In this document: piece by piece, positions 15,823 through 24,174 of the stretch
Layout: every line of letters starts with the position of its first letter
How positions within the stretch are numbered: the stretch's first letter is position 1
NCBI RefSeq assembly: GCF_009600315.1
Contig: NZ_WIWC01000043.1
Coordinates: forward strand, 1-44,119
DNA: 44,119 nucleotides
Direction of reading: 5' to 3'
DNA from: Pseudomonas helleri
GTDB lineage: Bacteria > Pseudomonadota > Gammaproteobacteria > Pseudomonadales > Pseudomonadaceae
The notes under the pieces: generated by a model
Told to the model about the DNA's origin: nothing
Seen by the model: the letters and a program-made list of their open reading frames with translations, nothing else
Database searches by the model: none
Made by a program: the position numbers and the translations under genes

Positions 15823-16095
15823 TGTGTCGAATTAAATATTCTTCATTTCCTTCCTCCTCCCCCCGAAATCTACGGCTAAAGTCTTTTTTGAAAATCCTGA
15901 TACCCCGGTTTTATTGGCTATGGCGTGGTAATCCACACCAAAAAAGCCGATCTCTTTATTAGGAAATTTCTTGCGTGTGACTAGAATTCATTTGTAGGAC
16001 ACAGTTTGAAATAGTCGCTCGGTTGAATAGCCTGTGGTAGCACCTTATATACCCGCATGCGGCAACACCTTAAAGACGAGGAGATTCTTACAACC
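15823..16095. other. Intergenic region upstream of htpX
   Basis: About 270 bp carry no convincing gene. It is AT- and pyrimidine-rich and should contain the htpX promoter. GAGGAG at about 16079-16084 is a rather distant Shine-Dalgarno for the ATG at 16096. I could not find a well-spaced heat-shock promoter. Confidence 0.4.
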
Positions 16096-16983
16096 ATGAT
16101 GCGCATTCTGCTGTTTTTGGCCACTAACCTGGCGGTCGTGCTGATTGCCAGCATTACCTTGAGCCTGTTCGGCTTTGACGGGTTCATGGCGGCCAACGGG
16201 GTTGATCTGAACCTCAGTCAGCTATTGATATTCTGTGCGGTCTTTGGTTTTGCAGGGTCTTTGTTCTCACTCTTCATATCCAAATGGATGGCGAAGATGA
16301 GCACCAGCACCCAGGTGATCACTCAGCCACGTACCCGTCATGAACAATGGCTGATACAAACTGTTGAACAACTCTCGCGGGAAGCAGGGATCAAAATGCC
16401 CGAAGTGGGTATTTTCCCGGCCTATGAGGCGAATGCCTTTGCCACTGGCTGGAACAAAAATGACGCTTTGGTCGCGGTGAGTCAGGGTTTGCTGGAGCGT
16501 TTTTCGCCCGACGAAGTGAAGGCTGTTCTGGCCCATGAAATTGGCCACGTCGCCAACGGCGACATGGTGACATTGGCGCTGATTCAGGGCGTGGTGAACA
16601 CCTTCGTGATGTTTTTCGCCCGCATCATCGGTAACTTTGTCGACAAAGTTGTGTTCAAGAACGATGAAGGTCGAGGGATCGCTTACTACGTTGCGACCAT
16701 CTTCGCCGAGCTGGTTCTGGGCTTCCTCGCCAGCGCCATCGTGATGTGGTTTTCACGCAAACGTGAATTCCGGGCTGACGAAGCCGGCGCTCAGTTGGCC
16801 GGGACAACCGCCATGATCAGTGCCTTGCAGCGTCTGCGCTCCGAACAGGGCTTACCCGTGCACATGCCGGACACCATGGCCGCATTTGGCATCAATGGTG
16901 GTCTCAAGCAAGGTCTGGCCAGAATGTTCATGAGCCATCCGCCCCTTGAAGAGCGTATTGACGCACTGCGTCGCCGCGGCTGA
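16096..16983 (+). CDS. htpX: Membrane zinc metalloprotease HtpX
   Basis: The 295-residue inner-membrane protease (M48 family) degrades damaged membrane proteins and overlaps functionally with FtsH. Two N-terminal TM helices lie at about residues 4-24 and 33-55. The zinc motif HEIGH is at His147-Glu148-His151, two further hydrophobic segments follow, and the third ligand Glu is in REFRADEAGAQ. The length equals the usual Pseudomonas HtpX if translation starts at MMRILLF (16096). The open frame extends upstream to 16057 but adds non-family residues. A strong bidirectional terminator follows. Confidence 0.95.
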   Translation: MMRILLFLATNLAVVLIASITLSLFGFDGFMAANGVDLNLSQLLIFCAVFGFAGSLFSLFISKWMAKMSTSTQVITQPRTRHEQWLIQTVEQLSREAGIKMPEVGIFPAYEANAFATGWNKNDALVAVSQGLLERFSPDEVKAVLAHEIGHVANGDMVTLALIQGVVNTFVMFFARIIGNFVDKVVFKNDEGRGIAYYVATIFAELVLGFLASAIVMWFSRKREFRADEAGAQLAGTTAMISALQRLRSEQGLPVHMPDTMAAFGINGGLKQGLARMFMSHPPLEERIDALRRRG

Positions 16984-17002
16984 CATTCACTCATGTTCAA
17001 CT

Positions 17003-17029
17003 AAAGGGCAGCTCTGGCTGCCCTTTTTT
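17003..17029 (+). terminator. Rho-independent terminator of htpX
   Basis: AAAGGGCAGC and GCTGCCCTTT pair perfectly (10 bp) around a TCTG loop and run into six T residues. It lies between convergent htpX and tpm and could also serve tpm from the other strand. Confidence 0.9.
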
Positions 17030-17039
17030 GTGTCCGCAT

Positions 17040-17705
17040 TCAAGGGGTGCAGGTTTTCTTCAGGCGATAGACACGCTCAACCAGCCGCGTAACCCCGCCT
17101 TTGAGGAATTTCCATTCCTGATTAAGTACATCTGGCTGCTCGACGACCTCCAGTGACCAGGCAGGACTCAAAAGACTTTCAACCTCTGCGTGCGGCACTG
17201 AAAACGGCGGGCCTTTCATCTGCGACTGGTCGTAATCTAGAGTGATCAATAAGCCTTTACACCCCATCGGGAGTACCTGAGTCAGATGCCGCGCATAAGC
17301 GGCACGCATGTCGTCAGGGAAAGCAATCATTGCCGCACGGTCATACACCGCCGAACAGTCAGCGACATCTGCCGCCGAGAGCTCCAGGATGTCTCCACAT
17401 AGAATGCTCACAGGGCCCGCCTCATAGACCTTGAAGGCGCCGTGCTGCCTAATCGTAGGCATAACCTTCTGCTCACCGAAAAACTGCTCCACAGCCGTCT
17501 GCGTGAGCTCTACACCCAATACTTCATAGCCTTGTGCCGCCAACCAGCTTAAATCCAGACTTTTCCCGCAAAGCGGCACCAGCACGCGACTGCCCTGCGC
17601 CACCTCCAGAGAGGGCCACCAACGTGTCAGGTAAGGATTGACCTCTTGAAGATGAAAGCCTATCTGATTGCGATCCCAACGGTCGTGCCAAAATTCGGGC
17701 TGCAT
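17040..17705 (-). CDS. tpm: Thiopurine S-methyltransferase
   Basis: The 221-residue SAM-dependent methyltransferase carries the N-terminal WHDRWDRNQIGFH signature of bacterial TPMT and the motif VLVPLCGKSLDLSWLAAQG for SAM binding. AVYDRAAMIAFP lies near the active site. In Pseudomonas the enzyme methylates thiopurines and also selenium and tellurium compounds. Length and neighbours (htpX) match the P. aeruginosa tpm locus from memory. The ATG at 17705 follows AGGTGAATC. Confidence 0.95.
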   Translation of the reverse strand: MQPEFWHDRWDRNQIGFHLQEVNPYLTRWWPSLEVAQGSRVLVPLCGKSLDLSWLAAQGYEVLGVELTQTAVEQFFGEQKVMPTIRQHGAFKVYEAGPVSILCGDILELSAADVADCSAVYDRAAMIAFPDDMRAAYARHLTQVLPMGCKGLLITLDYDQSQMKGPPFSVPHAEVESLLSPAWSLEVVEQPDVLNQEWKFLKGGVTRLVERVYRLKKTCTP

Positions 17706-17806
17706 GATTCACCTTTAAATTCGATAAATAAGCGCTAAAACTTATATTGGATTTAGATCAATGATCGGGATGAAGATGCGCCATCTTAATCTTGAGGACA
17801 TGGTTC

Positions 17807-18574
17807 ATGCTTCCCAGCCTGTATATTTCTCACGGCTCACCCATGCTAGCACTGGAACCGGGCGCCAGTGGCCCGGCGCTCAGACGCCTGGCAGCCGAAC
17901 TGCCCCGACCGAAAGCAATCGTGTTGGTGTCGGCGCATTGGCAAAGCGCTGACTTGCAGGTTGCCAGCCACCCTGCCCCGGCCACCTGGCATGATTTCGG
18001 CGGATTTCCCCCTGCTTTGTTTGCCGTGCAATACCCCGCCCCCGGCGAACCCGCACTGGCTGCACGCATCGTAGAGCTACTGGCCGAGCATGGCATGGCC
18101 GCCAGTCTTGATCCTGAACGGCCTTTTGACCACGGCGCCTGGGTGCCGTTATCACTGATGTACCCGGATGCGGATATTCCGGTTGTGCAGGTGTCGCTGC
18201 CCAGCGCGCTTGGCCCGTCAGGCCTGACAGCGCTGGGGCAGGCGCTTGGCACCTTGCGCGAGGAAGGCATCTTGATCATCGGTTCCGGCAGCATCACTCA
18301 CAATTTGGGCGAGTTGGACTGGCGTGCTGCACCTGAAAACGCCGAGCCTTGGGCATTAGCCTTTCGCGAGTGGATCATCGAAAAGCTGGCGGCCAACGAC
18401 GAAGCGGCGCTGCATGACTATCGCCGACAAGCCCCCTTTGCCTCACGCAATCATCCAAGCGACGAGCACCTGCTGCCGCTGTACGTTGCCCGGGGTGCGG
18501 GCGGTACTTTCAATGTTGCCCACAAAGGCTGGACGCTGGGCGCGCTGGGGATGGACATTTATCGTTTTGGCTAA
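17807..18574 (+). CDS. DODA-type extradiol ring-cleavage dioxygenase (YgiD-like)
   Basis: The 255-residue protein belongs to the LigB/DODA family (4,5-DOPA extradiol dioxygenase, E. coli YgiD). Metal-site histidines are in ISHGSP, VSAHWQ, FDHGAWVPL and SGSITHNLG. The physiological substrate is not known for most bacterial members; catechol-type compounds are expected. GAGGA eight bases before the ATG at 17807 decides the start over a TTG at 17792. It is transcribed divergently from tpm and ends in a terminator. Confidence 0.88.
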   Translation: MLPSLYISHGSPMLALEPGASGPALRRLAAELPRPKAIVLVSAHWQSADLQVASHPAPATWHDFGGFPPALFAVQYPAPGEPALAARIVELLAEHGMAASLDPERPFDHGAWVPLSLMYPDADIPVVQVSLPSALGPSGLTALGQALGTLREEGILIIGSGSITHNLGELDWRAAPENAEPWALAFREWIIEKLAANDEAALHDYRRQAPFASRNHPSDEHLLPLYVARGAGGTFNVAHKGWTLGALGMDIYRFG

Positions 18575-18597
18575 CACCAGCACAAATCTCAAGCAAA

Positions 18598-18628
18598 AAA
18601 AATCCCCGAACCAGTCGGGGATTTTTTT
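18598..18628. terminator. Bidirectional terminator between DODA-like gene and deaD
   Basis: ATCCCCGA and TCGGGGAT form an 8-bp stem around ACCAG, flanked by an A-run on the left and a seven-T run on the right. It can stop transcription from both convergent genes. Confidence 0.9.
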
Positions 18629-18652
18629 AGCGATCAATCACTGCAACAGTGA

Positions 18653-20323
18653 TTAATCTTCGCGGTAGCGACGCAGCTTGAGCTGCTTGCCTGCAACGCG
18701 GGTGTCTTTCAGTTTGGCCAGCAAACTTTCCAGACCCACTTCCGGCAGCTCTACCAGGCTGAAGCTGTCACGCACCTGGATGCGACCGATCGCTTCACGT
18801 GCCAGGCCACCCTCGTTGAGGATAGCGCCCAGCAGGTTCTTGGCAGCAATACCATCACGCGCACCCAGCGCAGTACGGCAGCGAGCACGGCCTTCAGCCA
18901 ATGGAACCGGAGCACGACGCTCACGATCACCACGGTCCGGACGGTCACCCGAACGCTCGGAACGCTCACGCGGCGCGCTGTTCGGCACCAGTGGACGGTC
19001 GCGCTCGATTGCAGCCAGAGTCAGCGCCTGACCATTGGTTGCTTTACGCAGCAAAGCAGCAGCCAAAGCACGTGGGCTGCAACCGATATCGGCAATCAGA
19101 CGATCCAGCAGATCACCATGAGTCGATTCAGCATCAGCGACCAGCGGCGTCAGGCTGTTGGTCAGCTTCTTAATGCGGGCATCAAGAACAGCTTGAGCAT
19201 CCGGCAGGCGGACTTCAGCGACCTTCTGACCGGTTACACGCTCGATCACTTGCAGCATGCGGCGCTCACGCGGAGTCACCAGCAGCAGTGCGCGCCCTTC
19301 GCGACCGGCACGGCCAGTACGGCCGATACGGTGAACGTAGGACTCTGGATCGTAAGGCATGTCAACGTTGAACACGTGAGTGATACGTGGAACATCGAGA
19401 CCACGAGCAGCAACGTCGGTCGCCACAACGATGTCCAGACGGCCATCCTTGAGGGAGTCGATCACGCGCTCACGTTGGTTCTGGGCAATGTCACCGTTCA
19501 GCGCAGCAGCTTTATAGCCTTTGGCTTCAAGGGCACTGGCAAGATCCAGGGTCGCTTGTTTGGTACGCACGAACATGATCAGCGCGTCGAAATCTTCAAC
19601 TTCCAGCAGGCTCAATACAGCCGAGGTCTTCTGGTCAGCGTGAACCAACAGGTGAGCCTGTTCGATCGCGGTAACAGTCTGAGTCTTGGTCTGGATCTTC
19701 ACGTGTTGCGGATCGCGCAGATGGCGTTCAGCAATGGCACGGATCGACTGCGGCAGGGTCGCCGAGAACAATACGGTCTGACGGGTCGCAGGCAAGGCCT
19801 TGAAGATAACTTCGAGGTCGTCCATGAAGCCCAGTTTGAGCATTTCGTCGGCTTCGTCGAGAACCAGGTGGTTCACAGTCGCCAGTACTTTTTCGTCACG
19901 ACGCAAGTGGTCGCACAGACGGCCCGGAGTGGCGACAACGATCTGTGCGCCATTACGGATTGCTTTCAGTTGTGGGCCCATAGGGGCGCCGCCGTAAACG
20001 GCTACAACAGTAACGCCCGGCATTTGCTTGGCGTAGGTTTCGAAAGCGGTTGCTACTTGCAGCGCCAACTCACGGGTTGGCGCCAGGATCAGGGCTTGCG
20101 GCTCGCGCTTAGCAGGATCGATGCGATGCAGAATCGGCAGTGCGAACGCGGCGGTTTTACCCGTACCGGTTTGCGCCTGACCAATCATGTCGTGACCGGC
20201 CATAATGATCGGGATCGATTGATGCTGAATAGCCGAAGGTTCTTCGTAGCCAGTCGCTGCGACTGCTGCAAGAATGTTCGGATTAAGATTAAAAGCGGCG
20301 AAGCCGCCGGTTTCCTGGGTCAT
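18653..20323 (-). CDS. deaD: DEAD-box ATP-dependent RNA helicase DeaD/CsdA
   Basis: The 556-residue helicase has all core motifs in order: Q motif (PSAIQHQSIP), Walker A (AQTGTGKT), PTRELA, TPGR, DEAD, SAT, and HRIGRTGR. A linker rich in Arg, Asp and Pro follows (about residues 445-475), then a DbpA-type RNA-binding domain (about 480-556). It should unwind structured RNA during ribosome assembly and cold adaptation. The ATG at 20323 (MTQETGG) fits the family; the frame open to 20374 adds unrelated residues. The preceding leader is long and structured, as in E. coli csdA and other cold-shock genes. Confidence 0.93.
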   Translation of the reverse strand: MTQETGGFAAFNLNPNILAAVAATGYEEPSAIQHQSIPIIMAGHDMIGQAQTGTGKTAAFALPILHRIDPAKREPQALILAPTRELALQVATAFETYAKQMPGVTVVAVYGGAPMGPQLKAIRNGAQIVVATPGRLCDHLRRDEKVLATVNHLVLDEADEMLKLGFMDDLEVIFKALPATRQTVLFSATLPQSIRAIAERHLRDPQHVKIQTKTQTVTAIEQAHLLVHADQKTSAVLSLLEVEDFDALIMFVRTKQATLDLASALEAKGYKAAALNGDIAQNQRERVIDSLKDGRLDIVVATDVAARGLDVPRITHVFNVDMPYDPESYVHRIGRTGRAGREGRALLLVTPRERRMLQVIERVTGQKVAEVRLPDAQAVLDARIKKLTNSLTPLVADAESTHGDLLDRLIADIGCSPRALAAALLRKATNGQALTLAAIERDRPLVPNSAPRERSERSGDRPDRGDRERRAPVPLAEGRARCRTALGARDGIAAKNLLGAILNEGGLAREAIGRIQVRDSFSLVELPEVGLESLLAKLKDTRVAGKQLKLRRYRED

Positions 20324-20545
20324 GGGTCTGCCTCTAAGTGCATCCGCAAAGACCCATGCTCCAAAGCTGCGCATGCCGTGTAAGACTCAAGAGTCGCCCT
20401 GGCTGCTTTGTCGGCGGGGATTTGCGAAAACGTTTAAATGAATGGAGCGTTCAGGGTTGTCCGCGAAACGGACGAGCAGCCGAAGCGTGCTTCGGGAAAT
20501 GCGACACCTAAACGTGGCCCGGCTAAAGGCCGGCGCGCACTATAC
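20324..20545 (-). promoter_or_regulatory. Long structured leader and promoter of deaD
   Basis: The 371-bp gap upstream of deaD has no gene. On the minus strand a TATAGT box (20539-20544) followed by a GCGCGCC discriminator suggests a start near 20531, which leaves a leader of about 210 nt. The -35 match is poor. Two compact hairpins are seen in the leader: GTCCG/CGGAC (20459-20473) and CCGAAG/CTTCGG (20480-20495). A GC-rich fold lies near the 5' end (20516-20535). A cold-responsive leader is an inference. Confidence 0.4.
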
Positions 20546-20694
20546 CGGATTTATCAAAAAAAAGAAGCGCTTTTTTAAGACAAAATAGCCTGTATGCCTC
20601 TGTAGACCGGGCTTTAACGATATTTTCGCGGTTTGAAAATGGCCAAACGCCTGCCTGCACGGGAGCAAACGCTAAAACGATTCATCTTTACACC

Positions 20695-21450
20695 TCAGGT
20701 CGCTGGGCGAATCGCCTTGATCAACGACTCAAGTGAATAGCCCAAACGCGGCGCCAAGGCTTGAGCCCGGGCCGTGAGCGCTTCCAGATCGAGTGTCTGG
20801 TCAAGTTCGGCAGGCACCATCAGGATGACATTGCCCTCTTTGACCGGCAGCTCCCAGTAATGTCGGTGATAAAGCCCGCGCAGCAGAGCTGCCCCCAGCG
20901 GTTTGCCATCGTCTGTCGCCCACTGGTTAATGATGAGCCAGCCATTGGGCGCAAGTTTCTTCTGGCAGTTCTCCAAAAATGTCCACGCCAAATGCCCGGC
21001 GGCTGGCCCCAGATCGTTATACAGATCGACGAAAATAAGGTCGGCCGGCTCGGCGGTGTCCAGCAGTTCTAGTGCGTCACCGATGCGAATGTACAACCGC
21101 GGGTCATCATCCAGCCCCAAGTATTCGATAGCCAGACGCGGTACGTCCGGACGCAGCTCAATGGCTTCAACGTCTTCCAGAGGTAAAAACTTAAGACAGG
21201 CCTGCGTCAGAGTGCCCGCACCCAGCCCCAGAAACAACGCGCTCTCTGGCGCTTCATGGCACAGCGCCCCGATCAGCATGGCGCGCGTGTAGTCGTACTC
21301 CAGCCAGCTTGGGTCCGCCGTGAACACACAGCTTTGCTCGATCGCATCACCAAATTCGAGAAAGCGGTAATCCGCCACTTCCAGCACTCGAATCATGCCG
21401 AAATCATCATGGACTTCGGCGAGCAGACGCTCCACGCGCTCCTCAGACAT
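20695..21450 (-). CDS. Spermidine synthase-like SAM-dependent protein
   Basis: The 251-residue protein has the aminopropyltransferase/spermidine-synthase fold. The SAM-binding segment LFLGLGAGTL is at about residues 92-101, an acidic VEAIELRPDVP strand follows, and DLIFVDLYND supplies the catalytic-site Asp. The typical N-terminal beta domain and several polyamine-binding residues seem reduced, so it may be a methyltransferase-like paralogue and not true SpeE. GGAGAGGA precedes the ATG at 21450. It is separated from deaD by 371 bp and is probably monocistronic. Confidence 0.75.
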   Translation of the reverse strand: MSEERVERLLAEVHDDFGMIRVLEVADYRFLEFGDAIEQSCVFTADPSWLEYDYTRAMLIGALCHEAPESALFLGLGAGTLTQACLKFLPLEDVEAIELRPDVPRLAIEYLGLDDDPRLYIRIGDALELLDTAEPADLIFVDLYNDLGPAAGHLAWTFLENCQKKLAPNGWLIINQWATDDGKPLGAALLRGLYHRHYWELPVKEGNVILMVPAELDQTLDLEALTARAQALAPRLGYSLESLIKAIRPAT

Positions 21451-21607
21451 TTCCTCTCCTTGCCGCGCTCCGGCACACCCGCAGCACTGTAAAAATCAAC
21501 CACTCAACTTGAGCGCAAAGGCGCGATTGTCAGCGATTGCGCCTTAACAGGTCACGCACTAATTGCTGCTAACATGCGCCTCACCCTTCTGAATACTAGA
21601 GTCTGCG

Positions 21608-22954
21608 ATGAGCCAATCCTGGAGCCCTGACAGCTGGCGCGCCCTGCCGATCCAGCAACAACCCCACTACCCTGACGCGGCGCACCTGCTGCGCGTCGAG
21701 CAAAGCCTGGCCAGTTACCCGCCACTGGTGTTTGCCGGAGAGGCCCGCGAGCTGCGCCGACAGTTTGCCGAGGTCACTCAAGGGCGGGCGTTTCTGCTTC
21801 AGGGCGGAGATTGCGCCGAGAGCTTTGCGGAATTTTCAGCCGCCAAGATCCGCGACACCTTCAAAGTGTTGCTGCAAATGGCCATTGTGATGACCTTCGC
21901 CGCAGGTTGCCCAGTGGTTAAAGTAGGGCGCATGGCCGGGCAATTCGCCAAACCGCGCTCGGCCAATGACGAAACGATCAACGGGATCACGTTGCCCGCG
22001 TATCGCGGTGACATCGTCAATGGCATCGGCTTTGATGAAAAAAGCCGCGTACCGGATCCAGAGCGCTTGTTGCAGTCGTATCACCAGTCCACGGCCACTT
22101 TGAACCTGCTGCGCGCTTTTGCCCAAGGTGGCTTTGCCGACCTGCATCAGGTCCACAAGTGGAATCTGGACTTTATCGCCAACTCTGCGCTGGCCGAAAA
22201 ATACAGCCAGTTGGCCGACCGTATCGACGAGACCCTGGCGTTCATGCGTGCCTGCGGCATGGACAGCTCGCCGCAGCTGCGTGAAACCAGCTTCTTTACC
22301 GCCCACGAAGCGTTGCTGCTCAACTACGAAGAAGCCTTTGTGCGCCGTGACAGCTTGACCAACGATTACTACGACTGCTCGGCCCATATGCTATGGATCG
22401 GCGACCGGACACGTCAGCTGGATGGCGCCCACGTCGAGTTCCTGCGCGGGGTCAACAACCCGATCGGAGTCAAGGTCGGGCCGAGCATGAACAACGAGGA
22501 CTTGATTCGCCTGATCGACATCCTCAACCCGCAAAACGATCCGGGCCGTCTCAACCTGATCGTGCGCATGGGCGCTGACAAGGTAGGTGACCACTTGCCG
22601 CAATTGATTCGCGCTGTTGAAGGCGAAGGGAAACAGGTGCTGTGGAGCTGCGACCCGATGCACGCCAACACCATCAAAGCGAGCAGCGGCTACAAGACCC
22701 GTGATTTTGCGCAGATCCTCGGTGAAGTGAAGCAATTCTTCCAGGTGCACGAGGCCGAGGGCAGTTATGCCGGGGGCATTCATATCGAAATGACCGGACA
22801 GAATGTCACCGAGTGCATCGGCGGGGCTAACCCGATCACTGAAGACGGGTTATCAGATCGCTACCATACCCACTGCGACCCGCGCATGAACGCCGACCAA
22901 TCGCTGGAACTGGCGTTTTTGATCGCCGAAACGCTGAAACAGGTTAAACGCTAA
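21608..22954 (+). CDS. Class II 3-deoxy-7-phosphoheptulonate (DAHP) synthase
   Basis: The 448-residue enzyme catalyses the first step of the shikimate pathway (PEP plus erythrose-4-phosphate). It is the plant/Mycobacterium type II family, shown by FLLQGGDCAESF, KVGRMAGQFAKPRS, the metal-site Cys in that first motif, and WSCDPMHANT near the C-terminus. Length is normal. Pseudomonads carry this class beside type I enzymes. No phenazine genes are adjacent, so it is the general-metabolism copy. An inverted repeat follows the stop. Confidence 0.95.
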   Translation: MSQSWSPDSWRALPIQQQPHYPDAAHLLRVEQSLASYPPLVFAGEARELRRQFAEVTQGRAFLLQGGDCAESFAEFSAAKIRDTFKVLLQMAIVMTFAAGCPVVKVGRMAGQFAKPRSANDETINGITLPAYRGDIVNGIGFDEKSRVPDPERLLQSYHQSTATLNLLRAFAQGGFADLHQVHKWNLDFIANSALAEKYSQLADRIDETLAFMRACGMDSSPQLRETSFFTAHEALLLNYEEAFVRRDSLTNDYYDCSAHMLWIGDRTRQLDGAHVEFLRGVNNPIGVKVGPSMNNEDLIRLIDILNPQNDPGRLNLIVRMGADKVGDHLPQLIRAVEGEGKQVLWSCDPMHANTIKASSGYKTRDFAQILGEVKQFFQVHEAEGSYAGGIHIEMTGQNVTECIGGANPITEDGLSDRYHTHCDPRMNADQSLELAFLIAETLKQVKR

Positions 22955-22962
22955 AAGCCTTT

Positions 22963-23028
22963 AACCCTTTCCCGAAAATCTGTAGTTGCTTTAGCTCCCT
23001 CCCCCTTGGGAAAGGGTTGGGGGCCTCT
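22963..23028 (+). repeat. Inverted repeat after DAHP synthase gene
   Basis: AACCCTTTCCC (22963-22973) and GGGAAAGGGTT (23008-23018) are perfectly complementary over 11 bp with a 34-nt loop. The right arm sits inside a second symmetric element of the type CCCCC...GGGGG. It resembles dispersed intergenic CTCCCTCCCCC/GGGTTGGGG repeats of pseudomonads and may act as a transcript end between convergent genes. Confidence 0.55.
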
Positions 23029-23040
23029 GACACCGCCTAC

Positions 23041-23220
23041 TCATTTGTTAAACGGATCATCCCAAAAAGCCCTCTGACTTTCAGTCTCTATATCCGCCCT
23101 GCTCAGCCCTAGATCCTTCAACGCCGCCTCGCTGATCCGCCTCAGGCACGCTCTTTCCCGCGAAAGTTGATACCAGCGGGCAACCTGGGCAAACCACACT
23201 CGACCTCTTTGACCTTTCAT
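23041..23220 (-). CDS. DUF1127 (YjiS-like) small protein
   Basis: The 59-residue basic protein ends in the DUF1127 signature (RRISEAALKDLGLSRADIE, then Phe/Trp-Asp). Members of this family are short, Arg-rich, and in alphaproteobacteria some bind RNA or affect phosphate and sRNA metabolism; the role in Pseudomonas is unknown. I chose the ATG at 23220 because GGAGGT lies eight bases upstream. A longer frame reaches 23301, but that start would leave only 15 bp to the divergent LysR start. The neighbour above is a divergent LysR regulator, which may control it. Confidence 0.8.
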   Translation of the reverse strand: MKGQRGRVWFAQVARWYQLSRERACLRRISEAALKDLGLSRADIETESQRAFWDDPFNK

Positions 23221-23316
23221 CACTTGCCACCTCCATAGGGATGGCTCAAGTCTCTGCGCGGGCTTAAGATCAATCCAACGAATGTTTCTTATGCGATACA
23301 TCTACGAGATTGATGC

Positions 23317-24174
23317 ATGACCGACTTCCCCAGCATCGACACCGACTTGCTGCGCACCTTCGCCGCAATTGCCGATCACGGCGGCTTTACCCGTGCAGCT
23401 GAAGTGGTCAACCGCACGCAATCGGCGGTGAGCATGCAAATGAAACGACTGGAAGAAGATGTGCTCAAGTGCGCATTGTTCCAGCGCGACGGGCGTAATG
23501 TCAGCCTCACGACTGAAGGTCTTGTGTTGTTGGGCTATGCCCGGCGAATCCTCAAACTGCACAGCGAAGTGTTCAACACGCTGCGCCAACCGCACATGGT
23601 CGGCACCGTCAAAATCGGTTCGCCCGATGATTACGTGATGCGCTTTTTACCCGGTGTGTTAACGCGCTTTGCCAAGGACTATCCACTGATCAATGTCGAA
23701 GTGCATTGCGAACCCTCTGCGCTGCTGCTGCAACGCAATGACCTGGATCTGACCATCGTGACCCGAGAACCCGGCACTGAAATGGGCCAGATCCTGCGTC
23801 AGGAGCGCTTCGTCTGGATGATTGCCCAAGGCTTTGCACCGCACGAACAAACACCGTTGCCGCTGGCCATGTTCAACACCGACTGCTTTTGCAGAACCTG
23901 GGCCTGTAATGCACTGGACCTTATGCAACGTGAATATCGGGTCGCCTATACCAGCGCCAGCCTCGCGGCAATCAATGCGGTGGTGAGCACCGGTCTTGCC
24001 GTCACCGCTCAACTGGAGAGCTTGCTGACCGCCGATTTGCGGGTTGTTGGCGAGGCCGAAAACCTGCCTCTGCTGCCCTCGGCCAGCATTGTGCTGATGC
24101 GCAAACCCAACAGCGTGTCATCGCCCATCATCGAGTGTTTTGCCGAGTACATCGTCGATGGCTTTAAGCTTTGA
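23317..24174 (+). CDS. LysR-family transcriptional regulator (LrhA-like)
   Basis: The 285-residue regulator has an N-terminal winged helix-turn-helix (about residues 8-67; GGFTRAAEVVNRTQSAVSMQMKRLE) and a LysR substrate-binding domain (about 90-280). The sequence layout resembles LrhA-type members. It is divergent from the DUF1127 gene, with only about 100 bp between the supported starts, the classic LysR arrangement. Its 3' end overlaps the 3' end of the TauE/SafE gene by 11 bp on the opposite strand. Ligand and regulon are unknown. Confidence 0.88.
   Translation: MTDFPSIDTDLLRTFAAIADHGGFTRAAEVVNRTQSAVSMQMKRLEEDVLKCALFQRDGRNVSLTTEGLVLLGYARRILKLHSEVFNTLRQPHMVGTVKIGSPDDYVMRFLPGVLTRFAKDYPLINVEVHCEPSALLLQRNDLDLTIVTREPGTEMGQILRQERFVWMIAQGFAPHEQTPLPLAMFNTDCFCRTWACNALDLMQREYRVAYTSASLAAINAVVSTGLAVTAQLESLLTADLRVVGEAENLPLLPSASIVLMRKPNSVSSPIIECFAEYIVDGFKL

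Noticed and set aside
15888..15908. TTGAAA ... CCCCGG as a heat-shock promoter for htpX
   Set aside because: The spacer is only 9 bp; sigma-32 promoters need about 12-15, and the -10 match is poor.
19118..20383. 421-codon open frame on the plus strand opposite deaD
   Set aside because: It is fully antisense to a well-conserved helicase, has no domain or ribosome site, and reflects the codon bias of the GC-rich gene.
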